Assembly (NCBI GenBank): GCA_036250225.1
Contig: JAPZLL010000003.1
Coordinates: forward strand, 434,001 to 498,000
From: Cercophora sp. LCS_1
Taxonomy: Eukaryota; Ascomycota; Sordariomycetes; Sordariales; Lasiosphaeriaceae
Length of the DNA stretch: 64,000 bases
Reading direction: 5' to 3'
Shown here piece by piece: positions 34,297-45,772 of this stretch. Under the pieces are notes generated by a model. It made no database searches and had not been told where the DNA came from. It was given only the letters and a program-made list of their open reading frames with translations. The stretch's first letter is position 1. Each line of letters begins with the position of its first letter. The position numbers and the translations under genes are program-made.

Positions 34297-36010
34297 TTCT
34301 CACTCATGATAGCTCATCTTTTCGACGACCCTGTGACCGATAGCAAACAAGAAAAAGCATATCTAGGGTCAAACATTTCCTTCTTTTCCTGCTTGGCGAA
34401 AGCGAATCAGCGTGTTCCCGCCACGTAAAAGAGACGGCAGGGAAATAGGAAAAGCAAAAACACGGCTGCACTGGCGCCCCAGGTCCTGGACAACGCTAGC
34501 CAAAAACCACACCGGGTTGTCATGGCGTACCTGAACACCCAGTGCAGAGGGCCATCGGTTTTGAAAACGGTACCACGCAGCTCCGTCAAGCTCATGACAC
34601 CCATGAATCCGTCAAGCTGCAGGATCGACACCGCGCTATCGTCGCTTTGGTGTTGGACGTCTGCTAGCTTCACCGACTCGGTGGTTCTCAATACCCTGCG
34701 CCCCGGAAGCACTCCGTCCCCCGTTCATTCGCTGGCTTCAGAAGCCCGAGATTCAACCACGCTCCAGACCCGTCCCAAGGTTTCGGTGCAAACAATGGAG
34801 CGGACGGGCGACAGGGTGCACGTAGAAACTCGCACACTGTGACGAGGGTGGAGTCAGTTGATGGTGAGACAGGGGCTCACCCGGCCTTATTCCTGCACGT
34901 GGAGTCCATCGGGAAACGGGAGGCACAGGGTCAGGACGTTGGCACCAGTCTAGTGTTTCTGGAGCACGCGTTGAGGGCACTGGGAGCTACGCGCCCTCGT
35001 CGCGGACACCCCAGCACCATGTTGTGTCAGGTTGGCGATGGTTCCCCGCGGCAGGCAGAAGAGTACTGTGAAAAGGGGCGAGTTGTCTTGCGGCGGAGAT
35101 GCTGGAAACTTCCCGCCGATGGGTGGCTTTGACTGACGCTTCGACATCCGCCCGGTCATTCGTAACAGTGACTGACACCCGTCAGTTCTGAACGCCTGCG
35201 AGGGTTTCGTGGAAATGGCTGCCTAGGGAGCAAGAGAGGTCTTTCCGACTGCTTCGAGTACCCTGGTCTGAAGGCCCATTGTTGCGTGAGCATCCAAGAG
35301 GCGTGTTGCATAGAAATTCCTAAAACCGTACTCCAGTATTATAATTTCGGTCCTTGATTTCGAAGGAACCCCTCGATACTCACGCTTCTCGTCATGGGCG
35401 GGCATCTTGTCAAAGACCATGACCGTGTTGGTTGTCCTGATTCCGATGTTTCTCACAAAAGTTCCTGTCGAATCCTACAGGCAAGGAACCGGGAAGATGA
35501 ACATTCTCGATAGTGCGCTGAGAGTGTTGGTGGCTATGTCCAGTTCGCAGCCCGATGGGAAAGCGACTGGATATTTTGTAACTTCCACGTCTGGCACCAA
35601 CTTGTGCAACAAGGACAAACGCAGCTCATTAGAAAAGTACACCAGCACGCACACTCAATCTAAATCCCCGTCAAATTTCCTTTTGAGACCGGAGCTCCGG
35701 TTGAAGCCCAAACCCAGGTTGTCAACACCCGGCGCCTCCGGGACTCCGTCTCCGCTCCGTGTTCCGCCCCGAGCCCGGAATTTCCGGAACGGACATGTGG
35801 GTCTGATGTAACCGGTGCGGGGCTAACCAGGCTTGATTGAACCGCAGCCCAGCCTCATTCCCACCCACACTTGGACCTCCCGAAACTCCCCACTACACAC
35901 CCCACTACAACCACATCATCAACCACCACCGCATCACGAAGACACCCAAACGACCGCGAAGCATCGTGCATTTCTCAGCAACCGCGAGGTAAAAAGGACG
36001 CTCAATTATT
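34297..36010. other. Gene-free stretch and ARPC5 upstream region
   Basis: No supported ORF until ARPC5. The last 150 nt are C/A-rich and free of ATG, as expected of the ARPC5 leader. Confidence 0.55.
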
Positions 36011-36030
36011 AAAAAAAAAAAAAAAAAAAA
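36011..36030 (+). repeat. A20 tract in the ARPC5 leader
   Basis: Twenty A residues ending 26 nt before the ARPC5 start codon, so probably transcribed as part of the 5' UTR. Poly(A) leaders can bind poly(A)-binding protein, but no function is shown here. Confidence 0.8.
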
Positions 36031-36056
36031 CGCCGACCGATCGAGGAGTCGCAACC

Positions 36057-36789
36057 ATGTCCATCATTCAGCAGCACACGCAAGCAACGCTGAGCGACGC
36101 CTGGCGAACCATCAACATCGACGCCCTGCAGGAGGACTCAAGCGTCAACTTTGACACGTCGACGCTGCACCCGCCGCAGCCCGAGACCAGCGAGGCCGAG
36201 GTGCGCCAGATCAACGCCCAGGTCCGCCAGCTACTGCGGGGCGGCGACTCGGAGGGTGCGCTCCGCGGCTGCTTGGAGATGCCGGTGTATAACGGGAGTG
36301 ATTCTGCAAAAGTAAGGAGCCCCAGCCTTTTACGCAAGAAGGCATGGTTACTGATTCATGTCTGTCCTCAGGATGCCCACCTGCAAACTGTCATCGAGGT
36401 TCTCCAGTCCATCAAGGCGAGCGAGATGACGCCTATGCTGCAGCGCATTTACGGGACACCCGGCGGGAGCGAGTGCTTGGATGTGTTGATGAAGTATCTG
36501 TGGGTTTTTTGGTCCTGTGGTTTGTTGAAGGGGTTTGTCGGCTGACGATGGAGATAATAGGTACAAGGGTATGGCTGCCCCTGCTGCCGGCGGCGGCAGT
36601 GCTCCGCGGACGCCTACGAGAGTGACTCCTCAACAGACAGGATTCAGCCAGATTGGATCACGACCGGGTGTTCCGAGCGAGTCGACCGGCGCCGCCATGA
36701 GCGTCTTGCTTAGTTGGCACGAGAAGGTGGTTGAGGTTGGAGGGCTGGGATGCATAGGGCGAGTCATGACGGATTGGCGCAAGGTATAA
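36057..36789 (+). CDS. ARPC5: Arp2/3 complex subunit ARPC5 (p16-Arc)
   Basis: Smallest core subunit of the Arp2/3 complex, which nucleates branched actin filaments at sites of endocytosis and hyphal growth. Exons: 36057-36311, 36372-36499 and 36561-36789; introns of 60 and 61 nt; 203 aa. The N terminus has AWRTINIDALQEDSSVNFD and EVRQINAQVRQLLRGGDSEG, then ALRGCLEMPVYNG and, after splice 1, DAHLQTVIEVLQSIKASEM. Splice 2 rebuilds LMKYLYKGMA, a hallmark of the family, and the C terminus has the conserved LLSWHEKVVEVGGLGCIGRVMTD block. The second donor is gtgggt. A Pro/Gly/Thr-rich insertion (about 134-165) makes the protein longer than the roughly 150 aa of animal ARPC5. It is convergent with NDUFAF5. 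Confidence 0.95.
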
Positions 36790-37044
36790 GCTTCACCACT
36801 GCGAAGAACAGAGCAGCGGGAAGCGTAGAGTACTGATGCCACTGGTGGAAGCGGTGATTATGGCTGTTGCTCGGCCCTGGCCCTCACCTTGTGGTACCGG
36901 AGACTAGCTGAATATTCAAGCGTCGGAGTCACAACAGCGCTACGGTGTGCAGCCGCTTGTAGCTGTGGGTTACACTGAGGGTGTAATGCGGTAGAACGCA
37001 AATACAATACAATACAGTACAGAACTTCGTCTCGAGATGGCCGC

Positions 37045-38160
37045 TTATGGCTTCTCAAGGATATCTTTGAGGTTGATCTCTCCGCTCCCCCTGGTAAGTG
37101 GTTTTGCCTGATCTGGGGACTCCCGCCACCCAATCATGTGGATGATGCGGAATGTCGCCGGTACAGTACCGTCGTCGTTCCCATGCAGTTCCCGGTAGAT
37201 GGCATTTGCCGCAAGGAGCACATCCCGACCGATTGGACCCATCTCACGCCCCATAACAGCGTTGTTTTCGCCCATGGCCTGCAGGTCCTCCATCAGCGCA
37301 AACATGTCTGGATAATCAACGACAATATCCTCGACGTCGACTGTCAACAGCTTGAACCCCGTCCGCTGCAACAGACCCCCGACATCACGGACATCCGCCA
37401 GCGGTGAAACATGAGGCGATATGCCGCCACGGCGTTCCTGCTCCGCAAGCTGCAGCGACGTGCGAAGCTCAAACAGCGTATCACCACCGAGCATGGCGCC
37501 TATAAAAGGGCAGTCAGGCTTGAGTAGGTTGTTTACTTGCGACAAGACGCCCGGGAGGTCGTTGATCCAATGCATGCTCATACTGCTCATCACCATGTCA
37601 AACGATGACGGCTCAAAGGGGAGCGTCTCCTCATCGTTCAGAACATGCCGTGCGATTTGGATCTGGTCGTTGAAGGGCAGGTCGGCGTCTCGGTAGAGGA
37701 GGGACTCGGAGGATTCGGCGGCGACGAGCTCGGCAATCTTGTTGGACAGAGGCGGAGTCGGAGGCGCGTCGGGGCTCGGGTCTGGATTTTCCTTGGTCAG
37801 CGCCCGCGCAATGTTGCACGAATTGGCGCCGAGATCAAGAACTCGGGGGAAGTGGCGCTTGATCTCCTGTGGAAACGACAAGTTAGATTGCTCCCGCACT
37901 GCAAGCGCAGCAGCTGTTCAGTCGCATACCAAGAGTCGCTCGCACACCCGAGAGGCGATCTCATCCTTGAGATAATCGGCTTGCCGGCTGACCTCGACAT
38001 CGGCGGCCGACCTTTCCTTCTGCGACCATTTCGTTTGACGATTGAAGACCTTGAAGACGGGCCCTCCAGACGCCTGAAAGGCGTAACCTCGCTGCGTAAG
38101 TCTCACCAACAATGACGCCGGATTCCGCGACGGGAAGGCTCTTGGTACAATCAGCCGCAT
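37045..38160 (-). CDS. NDUFAF5: Mitochondrial complex I assembly methyltransferase-fold protein NDUFAF5
   Basis: Assembly factor for respiratory complex I; the human protein has a SAM-methyltransferase fold but hydroxylates an arginine of NDUFS7. Exons (-): 38160-37930 and 37866-37045; intron 63 nt (gtatgc donor, tctaac branch, cag acceptor); 350 aa. The first 30-40 residues are rich in Arg, Ser and Leu and poor in acids, which fits a mitochondrial targeting peptide. VFNRQTKWSQKERSA and ADYLKDEIASRVCERL follow. The SAM-binding motif I (RVLDLGANSCNIARAL, about 85-100) starts just after the splice, and FDMVMSSMSMHWINDLPG is the family signature. A Pro-rich insertion (about 105-125) separates them. 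The gene is absent from yeasts lacking complex I, so it marks a filamentous fungus. It is divergent from AP-2 alpha. Confidence 0.93.
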
Positions 38161-38894
38161 TCTCTAGATCGAAGGGGCTGCGGCATTCTGGAGCTGTCTG
38201 GCCAAGATGGAAGACGAGGGGAGCTTTGAGATTGACAGCGTCATAGCTTCGCCAAGCAATCATTGGTGGAGCTTAATCCCGCTAGCTTTAGCATTTATGG
38301 CCAATCAAGGCTGCTGCCTTTTTACCTGCCCGCTTGTTATTAGGCTTATCAAATCGTTCAAACAGCCCATGCGGGGACGCCCAGATCGGGGGTTCCAATG
38401 GGTCCAGACGCGACCCTTTTTCGACGCCGCAAGCCCCGAGGTCGTTCCCGACGAACCACCCCATCGTTCTCATCGGTCGACTCGGTCCACGTCACAATAC
38501 TCCGTTGTCAGTGCATTTGGCGCCCGGGCTGCCTTGACCTCGATAAAGAAGGTGCACCAAAATCGCTTGCAATTGTCCTGCCTGGACTTTTTGGCCGGTG
38601 TGCGCGACCTGCCGGCTGACGACCCGATCTGCTCCCCACAACGCTGCCCGCAATCTCACGATTTACACTCCGCCGTCACCCTACTCACCGACCAATGGGT
38701 CAGGCCTGTCGCCCATGATGCGCAGCTGCTGAAGCTTCAAGCGAATAATATTTGGAACCACATCGGTTGGGTTCTGCGGACGACCGCGACGGAAGACTCC
38801 AGATCCTTTGACGACGAACTTGCGAATGCGGACATCAGACCCTCCATCTTCCCATTGAAACGGCTCTTGCGAACAACGGAAACGTCCAATCAAC
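38161..38894. promoter_or_regulatory. Divergent promoter region, NDUFAF5 (-) / AP-2 alpha (+)
   Basis: A 734-nt gap between two start codons pointing apart. A 245-codon ATG frame (38207-38944) runs through it and overlaps the AP-2 alpha start out of frame. It has no recognisable domain, so I treat the gap as promoter and leaders. Confidence 0.5.
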
Positions 38895-41800
38895 ATGGCA
38901 TCCTCCGGGCCGACCGGCTTTCTGGGCCGGTCCAGCAGCAGTAACTCGAACATGCGCGGACTTGTCCAGTTTATTGCCGACCTCCGAAACGCGCGAGCCC
39001 GCGAGTTGGAAGAGAAGCGCATCAACAAAGAGCTAGCCAACATCAGGCAGAAATTCAAAGGTTGGTACCAGTTTTGGTTCGCGCTACAGCGCCAGGACTG
39101 ACTTAGAAACACAGATGGCAACCTGAGCGGGTATCACAAGAAGAAATATGTCTGCAAGGTGGGTTCCTACGGCCACGTCAGGCGGACCTGGAACTGATCG
39201 ACCGAAATAGCTTCTTTATATCTACATTCTGGGGTGGAACGTAGACTTTGGCCATCTCGAGGCTGTCAACCTGATTTCGGCAAATAAATACTCCGAGAAA
39301 CAGATAGGCTACCTTGCCATGACGCTATTCCTCCACGAGAAGCACGAGCTGCTGCACTTGGTCGTCAACAGCATACGAAAAGACCTTCTCGACCACAACG
39401 AGCTCTTCAACTGTCTAGCCCTTCACGCAATCGCAAATGTGGGCGGACGGGAGATGGGCGAGGCCCTGAGCGGCGAAGTTCATAGACTATTGATCTCACC
39501 GTATGTTCTCCGTCTTCCTGTTCTTGATGGCTGATCAGGGTCCTAACTTGGTGCAGCACATCAAAAGCTTTTGTCAAGAAGAAGGCGGCGCTGACACTGC
39601 TTCGTTTATTCCGGAAACACCCCGACATCGTCCAACCCCAATGGGCGGAGCGCATAATATCACTGATGGACGATGTTGATTTAGGTGTAGCCTTGTCCGT
39701 GACTTCCCTAGTCATGGCTTTGGCTCAGGACAATCCTGAACAGTATAAAGGGGCATACACCAAAGCCGCAGCGAGGTTGAAACGCATCTTGATTGATGGG
39801 GAGTTTGCTGGGGATTACCTCTACTACAAGGTTCCCTGCCCGTGGATTCAAGTGAAGCTCCTACGATTGCTGCAGTACTTCCCCCCGTCAGGTATGTGCG
39901 GACTGCGAGAAAAGCTGGGTGAAGGTAGTTGACACTGGTCCAGATGACAGCCATGTCCGGGACATGATACGCGAGTCTTGCCAAAAGATTTTGAATCTTG
40001 CTCTAGAGACCAACAAGAATGTGCAGCAAAACAACGCGCAAAACGCAGTCTTGTTTGAGGCCATCAACCTGATCATCCATCTAGAGACGGAGAACGCCCT
40101 GATGAAGCAGATCTCGTCCAGGCTCGGGCGGTTCATCCAGTCGCGAGAGACAAATGTCCGATATCTTGGCCTCGAAGCAATGACCCATCTAGCTGCCCGT
40201 TCCGACACGCTCGACCCGATCAAACAACACCAGGATGTTATCCTTGGCTCTCTTAAGGACAGAGACATCAGCGTCCGGCGAAAGGGTCTCGACCTTTTGT
40301 ACAGCATGTGCGATTCGACAAACGCCCAGGTCATCGTTGGCGAGCTTCTTCATTATCTGCAGAATGCCGACTTCGCAATCCGGGAAGAAATGGTGCTGAA
40401 GATCGCCATCCTGACAGAGAAGTATGCCACTGACGTCCAGTGGTACGTCAACATCTCCCTGCGGCTCATTGCGATGGCGGGCGATCACGTCAGTGATGAA
40501 GTGTGGCAGCGTGTGACGCAAATCGTCACCAACAACGAGGAGCTTCAGGTATATGCTGCCCGTAACATTCTCCAATACGTCAAGCAGGACCATTGCCACG
40601 AAACGCTCGTCAAGATTGGCGCCTACATTCTCGGTGAATTTGGTCATCTCATTGCCGAAGAGCAAGGCTGCAGCCCGATCGAACAATTCCTTGCTCTTCA
40701 GGGAAAGCTTGCCGCAACCTCGTCGGGCACCCGCGGCATGATCTTGTCGTGCTTTATCAAATTCGTCAATCTTTTCCCCGAGATCAAGCCGCAACTGGTC
40801 AACGTTTTCCATGTTTACAGTCATACTCTTGATTCAGAGTTGCAACAACGGGCATGCGAGTATCTTACGTTGGTCAGCATGCCCTCGGATGATCTGCTGC
40901 GGACTGTTTGCGACGAGATGCCGCCGTTCCCCGAGCGCCAGTCAGCCCTTCTCTCGAGGCTGCACCAGAAACACGCCAACACGAGCGACAAGCGGACGTG
41001 GGTGGTGGGTGGAAAAGACGCCAATGCGGATGCCGCTGAACTCAAAATGGCCAAGACTACCAGTCTTCGGAGAACGTTCAGCACAGCGAACGGACACGCT
41101 AATGGGAACGCAAATGGGAAGGCAAATGGTTCCAATGGGCAGTCGGCGGCAAATGATCTCGTTGGCCTCGATATGAACAATCTTGGGCCGGCTGAAGAGA
41201 AGGCCCTCAAGGCGCCGCCCAACCTCGCCAGCGCCGCCCACCTGTCGCCGGGCTGGGAGAAAGGGTTCAATCGTCTCCTGCTTAGGGCTGATGGCGTGCT
41301 CTTTGAAGACGGTCAGATTCAGGTTGGTGTGCGCTCAGAATACCGTGGCCAGATGGCATGCCTCATCTTGTATTTCACCAACAAAACGCCGGCGCTTGTC
41401 AGTTCGTTCACAACCACACTGGATCTTGACGAGTCCGAAAAGTCCAAGCTATCATGGGACATCAAGGGCTTACCGGACACCACCATCTCACAGGGAGGAC
41501 AAGCACAGCAAGTCATCATGTTCGAAGCGAAAAAGGTCTTTGAGAAAAGCCCGACAATTCGTATCAGCTATCTGGCCGGCGCACTGCAGGCTCTGACGCT
41601 CAAGCTCCCAGTAACAATCCACAAGTTTATGGATGCGGCGGAGCTGTCGGCAGACGACTTCTTCAAACGCTGGAAGCAAATTGGTGGCCCGCCACGAGAA
41701 GCTCAACAAATCTTTGGGCTCACAGGGCCCAAGGATGGCGAGAGGGAGCTCACCGAGAGCTTCGTTAGAAGCGTTTTGGAAGGATTCAGATGGGGATTGT

Positions 41801-42137
41801 TGCACAATGTAGACCCGAACCAAAAGAACTTTGTTGGGGCGAGCGTGGTGCACACAAGTGAGGGTGGCAAATTCGGCTGCTTGCTGAGGTTGGAGCCAAA
41901 CTATTCAAGCCATGTAAGTCCAGCCAGCCGATGACCCCCCCGGCCGAAGACATGCTAACCGATGGTGACCAGATGGTGAGGTTGACGATTCGGGCGACAG
42001 ATGACGCGCTGCCCCCGGTGTTGCTTAAAATGATGGAGGAGCGGCTCGCGCAAGGTGTTTCGATAAGACCGGAAAAGTACGAAGCCCCAACAGCAAGCGA
42101 AATATCGGATTCGTTCAGGAATATAATGGTCAGGTGA
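38895..42137 (+). CDS. AP-2 adaptor complex subunit alpha (alpha-adaptin)
   Basis: Large subunit of the plasma-membrane clathrin adaptor AP-2; binds PI(4,5)P2 and accessory endocytic proteins. Exons: 38895-39060, 39115-39158, 39211-39500, 39557-39891, 39944-41913 and 41973-42137; five introns of 52-59 nt; 989 aa. The start MASSGPTGFLGRSSSSNSNM leads into MRGLVQFIADLRNARARELEEKR, the family's N-terminal signature. KKKYVCKLLYIYILGWNVDFGH is restored across splice 2. The armadillo-like adaptin trunk spans about 25-640. A Gly/Asn/Ala-rich hinge (about 661-680, NGHANGNANGKANG) leads to the ear, which has SPGWEKGFNRLLLRADGVLF and LILYFTNKT, then a platform subdomain ending SFRNIMVR. Intron 1 has a gttggt donor and intron 2 gtgggt, both atypical but forced by reading frame and conservation. 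Confidence 0.96.
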
Positions 42138-42822
42138 GATGCACTGTACAAGTTGGGCAAGAGGGAGCCAGAGGGGCAGAGAGGTGGGACGCTGTGACAA
42201 GTTCCCTGAGCATAAGGAGTACTTTCTGCTGTTTATATAGTGAATACATACCCTTTTTATGTTCAAAGGGTTGTTGATGAACTTACAACGTGGTTAGGAA
42301 GACTCCTGATTATGTCACAACCAGGTTGGTGATTGCCGCAGGCGGTTTGACGCCAAGATCCACCTTTGCCTGTCTCTTGACCCCGCTGCCCCACTCTGGG
42401 TCAAGCATAATCGCCTGGCCCGAGCTTCCATCAGAACCTCATCACCTCAAGGCAGTGAGAGCCGGCCACAAGGCAGAACTTGAACAGCTCCTTCCCTCTA
42501 CAGCTCTTACGACTCACTGGGTAGCGAAGCAGCCGAACAGCTTTTTTCTCAATCACAGACGGCCGCTTCTTCTCGGAACCCTAAGGTGCCCAGGAAAAGC
42601 AAACGAAGGAAAGGAGAAACAAGCTCGGTTGCGTCGAACAAGTCGTTTGCAGCAGAACCTAGATAACCCCGCGACCCGCAATCCGTGCCCACCAGTCACC
42701 ATCACATTCCTTCTCCGTCCTTCATCATCGGCACCTCTCACATTATTTACTTTACGGGACTCTTCACCCTCCTCTCAAGAGCACCACCCTCTCCGGGCAA
42801 AAGCTTTGCTGGAGGTTAAAAG
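42138..42822. other. Intergenic: AP-2 alpha 3' flank and ATG18 promoter
   Basis: AP-2 alpha and ATG18 are in tandem. The last 130 nt before ATG18 are C/T-rich without ATG, as expected of a leader. A frame running through 42290-42877 overlaps the ATG18 start out of frame and shows no domain. Confidence 0.55.
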
Positions 42823-44227
42823 ATGTCGGCCGGCGCACTCAACTTCATCACCTTCAACCAGGACCACAGCTGTCTAGCTGTTGGCACATCCAAAGGGTTC
42901 CGCATCTACCATACAGACCCCTTTACCAAAATATTCAACAGCGACGATGGAAACGTGTCTATCATCGAGATGCTGTTCTCGACCTCGCTGGTTGCCTTGA
43001 TCCTCTCGCCTCGGCACCTGGTCATTCAGAACACTAAGCGTGGTTCCGTTATCTGCGAGCTCACGTTTCCCACCGCCGTTCTCGCCGTCCGGCTGAATAG
43101 AAAACGTCTCGCTGTGGTGCTCGAGGAGGAAATATACCTGTACGACATCTCCAACATGAGCCTCCTGTACACCATCCCCACGTCACCGAATCCGAGCGCC
43201 ATCTGCGCGCTTTCGCCTTCGTCAGAAAACTGCTATGTTGCATATCCTTATCCTAAACCACGAGAGGACCCATCAGACAGGCGACCTGCTCACCTACCGC
43301 CTCTTTCCGCTTATGTTCCGCCAACTTCGGGAGAGGTGGTCGTGTTTGACACAGTGACGCTTAAGACTGCTAATCTCATCGAGGCACACCGCTCCCCGCT
43401 CTCATTCATAGCGACCAATATGGACGGTACCTTGCTTGCAACAGCCTCGGAGACAGGCACCATCATTCGCGTCTTCGCCATCCCAGGCGGCCAGAAGGTC
43501 CATGAGTTCCGCAGAGGCACCATCCCTTCAACCATCCACAGCTTGTCTTTCAACCTCAGCTCTACCCTGCTCTGCGCATCCTCAGCCAGCGATACTATCC
43601 ATATCTTTCGTCTGGGCAGCTCGCAAACATCTGGTAGAACCTTGACGGCGGATCGTTCAACAAGGTCACAAAGTTTCGACAGCAGCGAATCGCCCAGTAA
43701 CGCGGGGTCACCAAGGAGCGAAGCGACGGAGTACCCGGATCTTGCAGTAGCAGCTGGCGGGTCAGGGGCTGGCAATCCCTCGGCACATAGGAGGCAAAGC
43801 GGGTCGTTCAGCAGCATCCTCCGCCGGTCATCGCAGATTATGGGCCGCAGTGTTGCCGGCGTTGTGGGCTCGTACCTTCCCCAGTCCGTTACCGAGATGT
43901 GGGAACCAGAGCGCGACTTTGCAAGCGTCAAGATTCCAAGGCCCTCAGGCAACCCGCGCGGCCCTGGCTTGGGTGGCGGCGGCGGCTCGCTCAAGAGCGT
44001 GGTGGCCATAAGCAGCAGCTCACCCCAGGTCATGGTAGTGACAAGTGAGGGTGGTTATTATGTTTATAACATTGACATGGAGAAGGGTGGCGAGGGTTAT
44101 CTGGTCAAGCAGTTCTCGTGCGTTCCATGAAACCGTAGTGGCTACGCATTGCCGCCTTGCTGACAAGTCTCTCTCCAGAGTTCTCGACACCGACGATAAG
44201 CTCGATGCTTCCGGATACGGACATTAG
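42823..44227 (+). CDS. ATG18: Autophagy protein Atg18 (PROPPIN beta-propeller)
   Basis: WD40-type seven-bladed propeller that binds PI3P and PI(3,5)P2, needed for autophagosome formation (with Atg2) and vacuole size control. Exons: 42823-44117 and 44179-44227; intron 61 nt (gtgcgt donor, gctgac branch, ctccag acceptor); 447 aa. The N terminus is FITFNQDHSCLAVGTSKGFRIY. The two-site phosphoinositide-binding motif FRRGT is at 229-233, within KVHEFRRGTIPSTIHSLSFN. A Ser/Thr/Gly-rich loop (about 270-345) sits between late blades, where other Atg18 proteins have a variable loop. Splicing gives the C terminus QFSVLDTDDKLDASGYGH; without it the protein would stop early at SCVP. The start is the first ATG after a C/T-rich leader. 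Confidence 0.96.
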
Positions 44228-45772
44228 AACTCGCCTGGCTCCAGTGGCACGCTCGACTCTTCCGGCTCGGCGGTTTTACCAGGGCAGCCCAGCTCAGGGG
44301 TTCTAGTAGGGCCCCGGCCAATCCTCGCATTTAAGCCTCGGCCGGCCCACTGGCCCAAGCCCTTCAAGATCGATGGCTCTCATAAGGCGTCGCCGGATCA
44401 TGTCTCCCACATTTGGTACCCATGGTTTTGACAAATCGTCCCATGACAGAGGCCGATAACAATGGCGTGGACGCCCCTCCTGAGCCTTCTTCTACTCCCC
44501 CTTCTCCCCCCGATAGCGACTATGAATTTGTGCTTCCATGTTCTCCACCTTCACGAACTCGGAGACCTAGAGAAGACAACTACTCTTCTTGACGACGAGG
44601 GAGACCGGCATCTCAAACCGTGGGGCTATTCTAACTCTGAAGTTAGCAATTTTCTCAATCTCTAGGGGACGGTGGGGTTTTACGTGGTGCATAGCGTTTG
44701 GCGTTGGAACTAGCTGTTCCCATTTGTTTGGCGGCCTTGCTGCTTCAGGCGCAGGCTCTTGTGTATTTTACCCATGTAGCGATTGCTTCAGCGATGCGGT
44801 GGACACATTGGTTACAGACATCTTACTTGGGCAGAGAAGAATGCATAATTGACACATTACTCAACAACTCACCTGGACAGGAGGGCATTGGCCTGATACC
44901 TCGTCAATTTTTAAGACACCAAGATATACTCATACCACACATTTGTTGCTAATGGTTTTCCAGTCACCGGTTGGCACCATTGAGTGATTTGGAAATCACT
45001 CAATCACCATGCTTTCAGGTATCTCAACGCTGTCATCCATCTCACAACCTGGAAGCCCAGTCAACGATTCCATTTCCCTCGTCGCTCCAAATACACACAC
45101 ACGCACACACAAATCATTCGCAAAAATGTTTCCGCTTACATCGTGAACAGCCCTATTTCCCATGAAAGAAAAACCGCCCACGCCAAGCAAGCATTTCATC
45201 AAGCGGTTTCCACCACAAACGTAACGTATCCAACAAGAAACCCAGAATTCGATCACAGCAACACATCCGAATAGAAGTAACAAAACGCCAATGCCCTTCC
45301 GCCCGAGTTGTCCCCTTGAAAACATGATCAAAGAGAAGAAAGACGGACAAGAAAGGGAAAAAAAACCCGCTACGTTATCGTATCCCATCATTCGTCATCA
45401 CAGCTTAGCAAAATCGTCCAAACTAAAACATAGCGGCGAAACGGAAATAAGAGCAGATAAGTGAAATGATATCATCCATATTTGCGCAAAGACGCAAGAT
45501 GATTTTGGTTGTGATAGGGGCCGGTTCGTGCCAGCGCGGTAGGTAAGGTAGGGGACCCCTATCCGTGAGATGTGAGAAGAGATATGCGATGTTGTCTCCT
45601 TAGGGATGGGCGAGTTGTGTCGCCATCGCCGGTGACTGCGGCATTTGTATGCCACAAGTGCGAGATCGCACCAAGAAGTCACCATTCTCAGATGCTTCCT
45701 CTCGACACACAAGAATTGGGTGAAGAGCACCTATATTCCAAGGTGCCCGCTTCCACTCTGATGCGGCGGTGC
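44228..45772. other. Convergent gap between ATG18 and PPS1
   Basis: Apart from the small ORF listed at 44443-44592, no gene is supported. The sequence past 44950 is AT-richer and has an (ACAC) tract near 45092-45110; it probably contains the PPS1 3' UTR. Confidence 0.55.
44443..44592 (+). CDS. Possible 49-aa acidic/proline-rich small protein
   Basis: Unrecognised ATG-started frame of 49 codons. It begins MTEADNNGVDAPPEPSSTPP, continues with SPPDSDYEFVLPCSPP and ends basic (RTRRPREDNYSS). The composition resembles the disordered N terminus of a larger protein. An earlier, overlapping ATG frame at about 44374 also reads protein-like, which weakens both. No intron was found that would extend it, and no homologue is known to me. 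Confidence 0.2.
   Translation: MTEADNNGVDAPPEPSSTPPSPPDSDYEFVLPCSPPSRTRRPREDNYSS

Noticed and set aside
38207..38944. 245-codon ATG-started ORF in the NDUFAF5/AP-2 alpha promoter gap
   Set aside because: It overlaps the well-supported AP-2 alpha start out of frame, shows no domain or codon bias, and lies where both promoters must be.
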